A stretch of DNA of 64,000 nt, taken from the NCBI RefSeq assembly GCF_026167525.1, contig NZ_CP110679.1, positions 2,653,501-2,717,500 of the forward strand, read 5' to 3'. Source of the stretch: Sphingomonas sp. M1-B02 (GTDB lineage: Bacteria; Pseudomonadota; Alphaproteobacteria; Sphingomonadales; Sphingomonadaceae). Both the position numbers and the translations under genes were made by a program. Shown here in pieces: positions 62,691 to 64,000 of this stretch; the stretch's first letter is position 1; the number at the start of each line of letters is the position of its first letter. The notes beneath the pieces are model-generated. The model was given only the letters and a program-made list of their open reading frames with translations. It was not told the DNA's origin and made no database searches.

Positions 62691-62782
62691 CGGCGCCGCA
62701 CGGAAGCCCATGCGGGTTGGTTCGACCTCTTGCTCGCCCCCCGGGGGGGCGAAGAGTGTCCCGGAAGCGGCGGTCTACACCG

Positions 62783-64000
62783 TCACATCACCGCCCCGAT
62801 CTGCCAGGGCACGAATTCGGCGCCGCCATAGCCGAGCTTCTCGCTCTTGCTCTCCTCCCCGGAGGCCACGCGCAGCATAAGGTCAAGTATCTCGGCGCCT
62901 TTCTGCTCGATCGTCGCCTCGCCGCTAACGATTGTACCGCAATCGAGGTCGATGTCCTCTCCCATCCGCTCGAACAGGCCGCTGTTCGAACTAAGCTTTA
63001 ACGAGGGCGAGGGCTTGTAGCCAAAGGCCGAGCCGCGACCGGTGGTAAAGGCAATCAGCGTGGCGCCGGAGGCGACCTGCCCCGTAGCCGAGCAGGGATC
63101 GAATCCCGGGCTGTCCATGAAGATCAGCCCCTTGCGCTGCACCGGCTCGGCATAGCCAATTACGTCGGAGAGTGGCGCAGAGCCCGCCTTGGCCACGGCG
63201 CCCAGCGATTTCTCGAGGATCGTGGTAAGCCCGCCCGCCTTGTTTCCAGGCGAGGGATTGTTGTCCATCTGTGCGCCGTGGCGCTCAGTATATTCTTCCC
63301 ACCATTCGAGCTTGGCCCGCAGCTTGGCCGCGGTTGCGGCATCTGCGCGCTCATAGAGCAGATGCTCGGCGCCGTAGATTTCGGGCGTTTCAGACAGCAA
63401 GGCCGTGCCGCCCAGCGCCACGAGCCGGTCAACGGCGTTGCCGAGCGCCGGGTTCGAGGTGATGCCAGACCATGCGTCAGATCCGCCGCATTGCAGCCCG
63501 ACGATCAGCTCGGACGCGGGCACTTCGGTACGTTCCTGGGCATTGGCGGCGGGAAGCAGTGCCGCCAATTCCTCGAGCCCGCGCGCGATCGCCAGCCGGG
63601 TGCCGCCGCTGTCCTGGATCATAAACGAGCGCACCGTCTCCGGCGGGCGCCAGCGTCCGGCTTGCGTCAGACGCGCGATCTGAATGACTTCGCAGCCGAG
63701 ACCGACGATCAGGATCGCCGCGAAATTGGGATTGGCCGCCGTGCCCCACAAGGAGCGAAGGAGAACGTCATGCCCCTCGCCCGAAGACGCCATTCCGCAG
63801 CCGCTTGAATGCGTAACCGGCACGACGCCGTCGACATTGGGATAAGCGTCAAGCATCCCGCTGCGCTCGACCGCGTCTGCGATGTGCCGCGCGACCGTGG
63901 CCGCGCAGTTTACCGACGTCAGAACGCCAACGTAGTTACGGACGCCCACGCGTCCGTCCGCCCGGCGATAGCCGCGAAAGGTGCGTGGTGGTTCGGCTCG
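62783..64000 (-). CDS. UxaA-family altronate dehydratase-like protein, 5' end outside window
   Basis: 405 codons; the frame is open to the right edge, so the N-terminus is missing. The sequence begins TFRGYRRADGRVGVRNYVGV and continues LTSVNCAATVARHIADAVER, THSSGCGMASSGEGHDVLLR and NPNFAAILIVGLGCEVIQIA, with ELIVGLQCGGSDAWSGITSN and FDPCSATGQVASGATLIAFT, all typical of the D-altronate or galactarate dehydratase family. The enzyme dehydrates sugar acids to 2-keto-3-deoxy acids. It lies directly upstream of the recombinase module on the same strand, but no co-regulation is implied. Confidence 0.93.
   Translation of the reverse strand, partial: RAEPPRTFRGYRRADGRVGVRNYVGVLTSVNCAATVARHIADAVERSGMLDAYPNVDGVVPVTHSSGCGMASSGEGHDVLLRSLWGTAANPNFAAILIVGLGCEVIQIARLTQAGRWRPPETVRSFMIQDSGGTRLAIARGLEELAALLPAANAQERTEVPASELIVGLQCGGSDAWSGITSNPALGNAVDRLVALGGTALLSETPEIYGAEHLLYERADAATAAKLRAKLEWWEEYTERHGAQMDNNPSPGNKAGGLTTILEKSLGAVAKAGSAPLSDVIGYAEPVQRKGLIFMDSPGFDPCSATGQVASGATLIAFTTGRGSAFGYKPSPSLKLSSNSGLFERMGEDIDLDCGTIVSGEATIEQKGAEILDLMLRVASGEESKSEKLGYGGAEFVPWQIGAVM

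Overview
The window looks like a chromosomal segment of a high-GC alphaproteobacterium, most likely a sphingomonad (Sphingomonadaceae). Pointers are the SciP-type CtrA inhibitor, the ku-ligD pair, the large TonB-dependent receptor beside peptidases, the Mla-type ABC system with a STAS domain on its permease, and the intergenic palindromes of the kind common in Sphingomonas. Family names come from reading the translated sequence; no database search was run.

Left part (1-24.4 kb) is mostly housekeeping and envelope functions: a cut ATP-grasp protein, a GIY-YIG protein and an orphan antitoxin separated by three palindromic repeats, ligD-ku (non-homologous end joining), pdxH-cation efflux-phzF, mnmA, sciP, two small YeaQ-type membrane proteins around a SIMPL-domain protein, an RND efflux pair, a DUF445 protein, a sulfate permease behind a structured leader, a HAD phosphatase, a four-gene Mla-like lipid transport operon, and a periplasmic-type peptidyl-prolyl isomerase.

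At 24360-24450 a tRNA-Ser marks the edge of an accessory stretch (24.4-31 kb). It holds a ParB-methyltransferase, a DUF5681 protein and a terminase large subunit that is cut off and joined to a YcaC-like hydrolase fragment. That fragment runs into a broken, frameshifted quinone oxidoreductase, followed by an intact SDR.

From 39.0 down to 32.2 kb, eight tightly packed genes on the minus strand (SPFH/SHOCT protein, two DUF4178 proteins, a small membrane protein, DUF350, membrane spermidine synthase, FAD oxidoreductase, SpeD) look like one membrane-linked polyamine system. A DUF6602 protein follows.

The most interesting part is 39.3-43.45 kb. A three-gene operon (unrecognised 449-residue protein, MbcA-like antitoxin, RES toxin) lies behind a palindromic operator and converges on a retron-type reverse transcriptase fused to a trypsin-like protease. 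The RT gene is preceded by a perfect 12-bp inverted repeat about 100 nt apart, which would fit the a1/a2 arms of a retron RNA. The protease serine motif lies in the +1 frame just after a TTT AGG C heptamer, so it is either broken or made by frameshifting.

The right part (44.2-57.5 kb) is a peptide or amide uptake and breakdown region: CocE/NonD hydrolase, TolB-propeller/CehA amidohydrolase, LysR regulator, S9 peptidase, DUF2817 peptidase, MFS permease and TonB-dependent receptor. After about 1 kb without clear genes come pyrC, a three-gene recombinase module (DUF3489, DUF2924, large serine recombinase), and the C-terminal part of an altronate dehydratase-type protein at the right edge.
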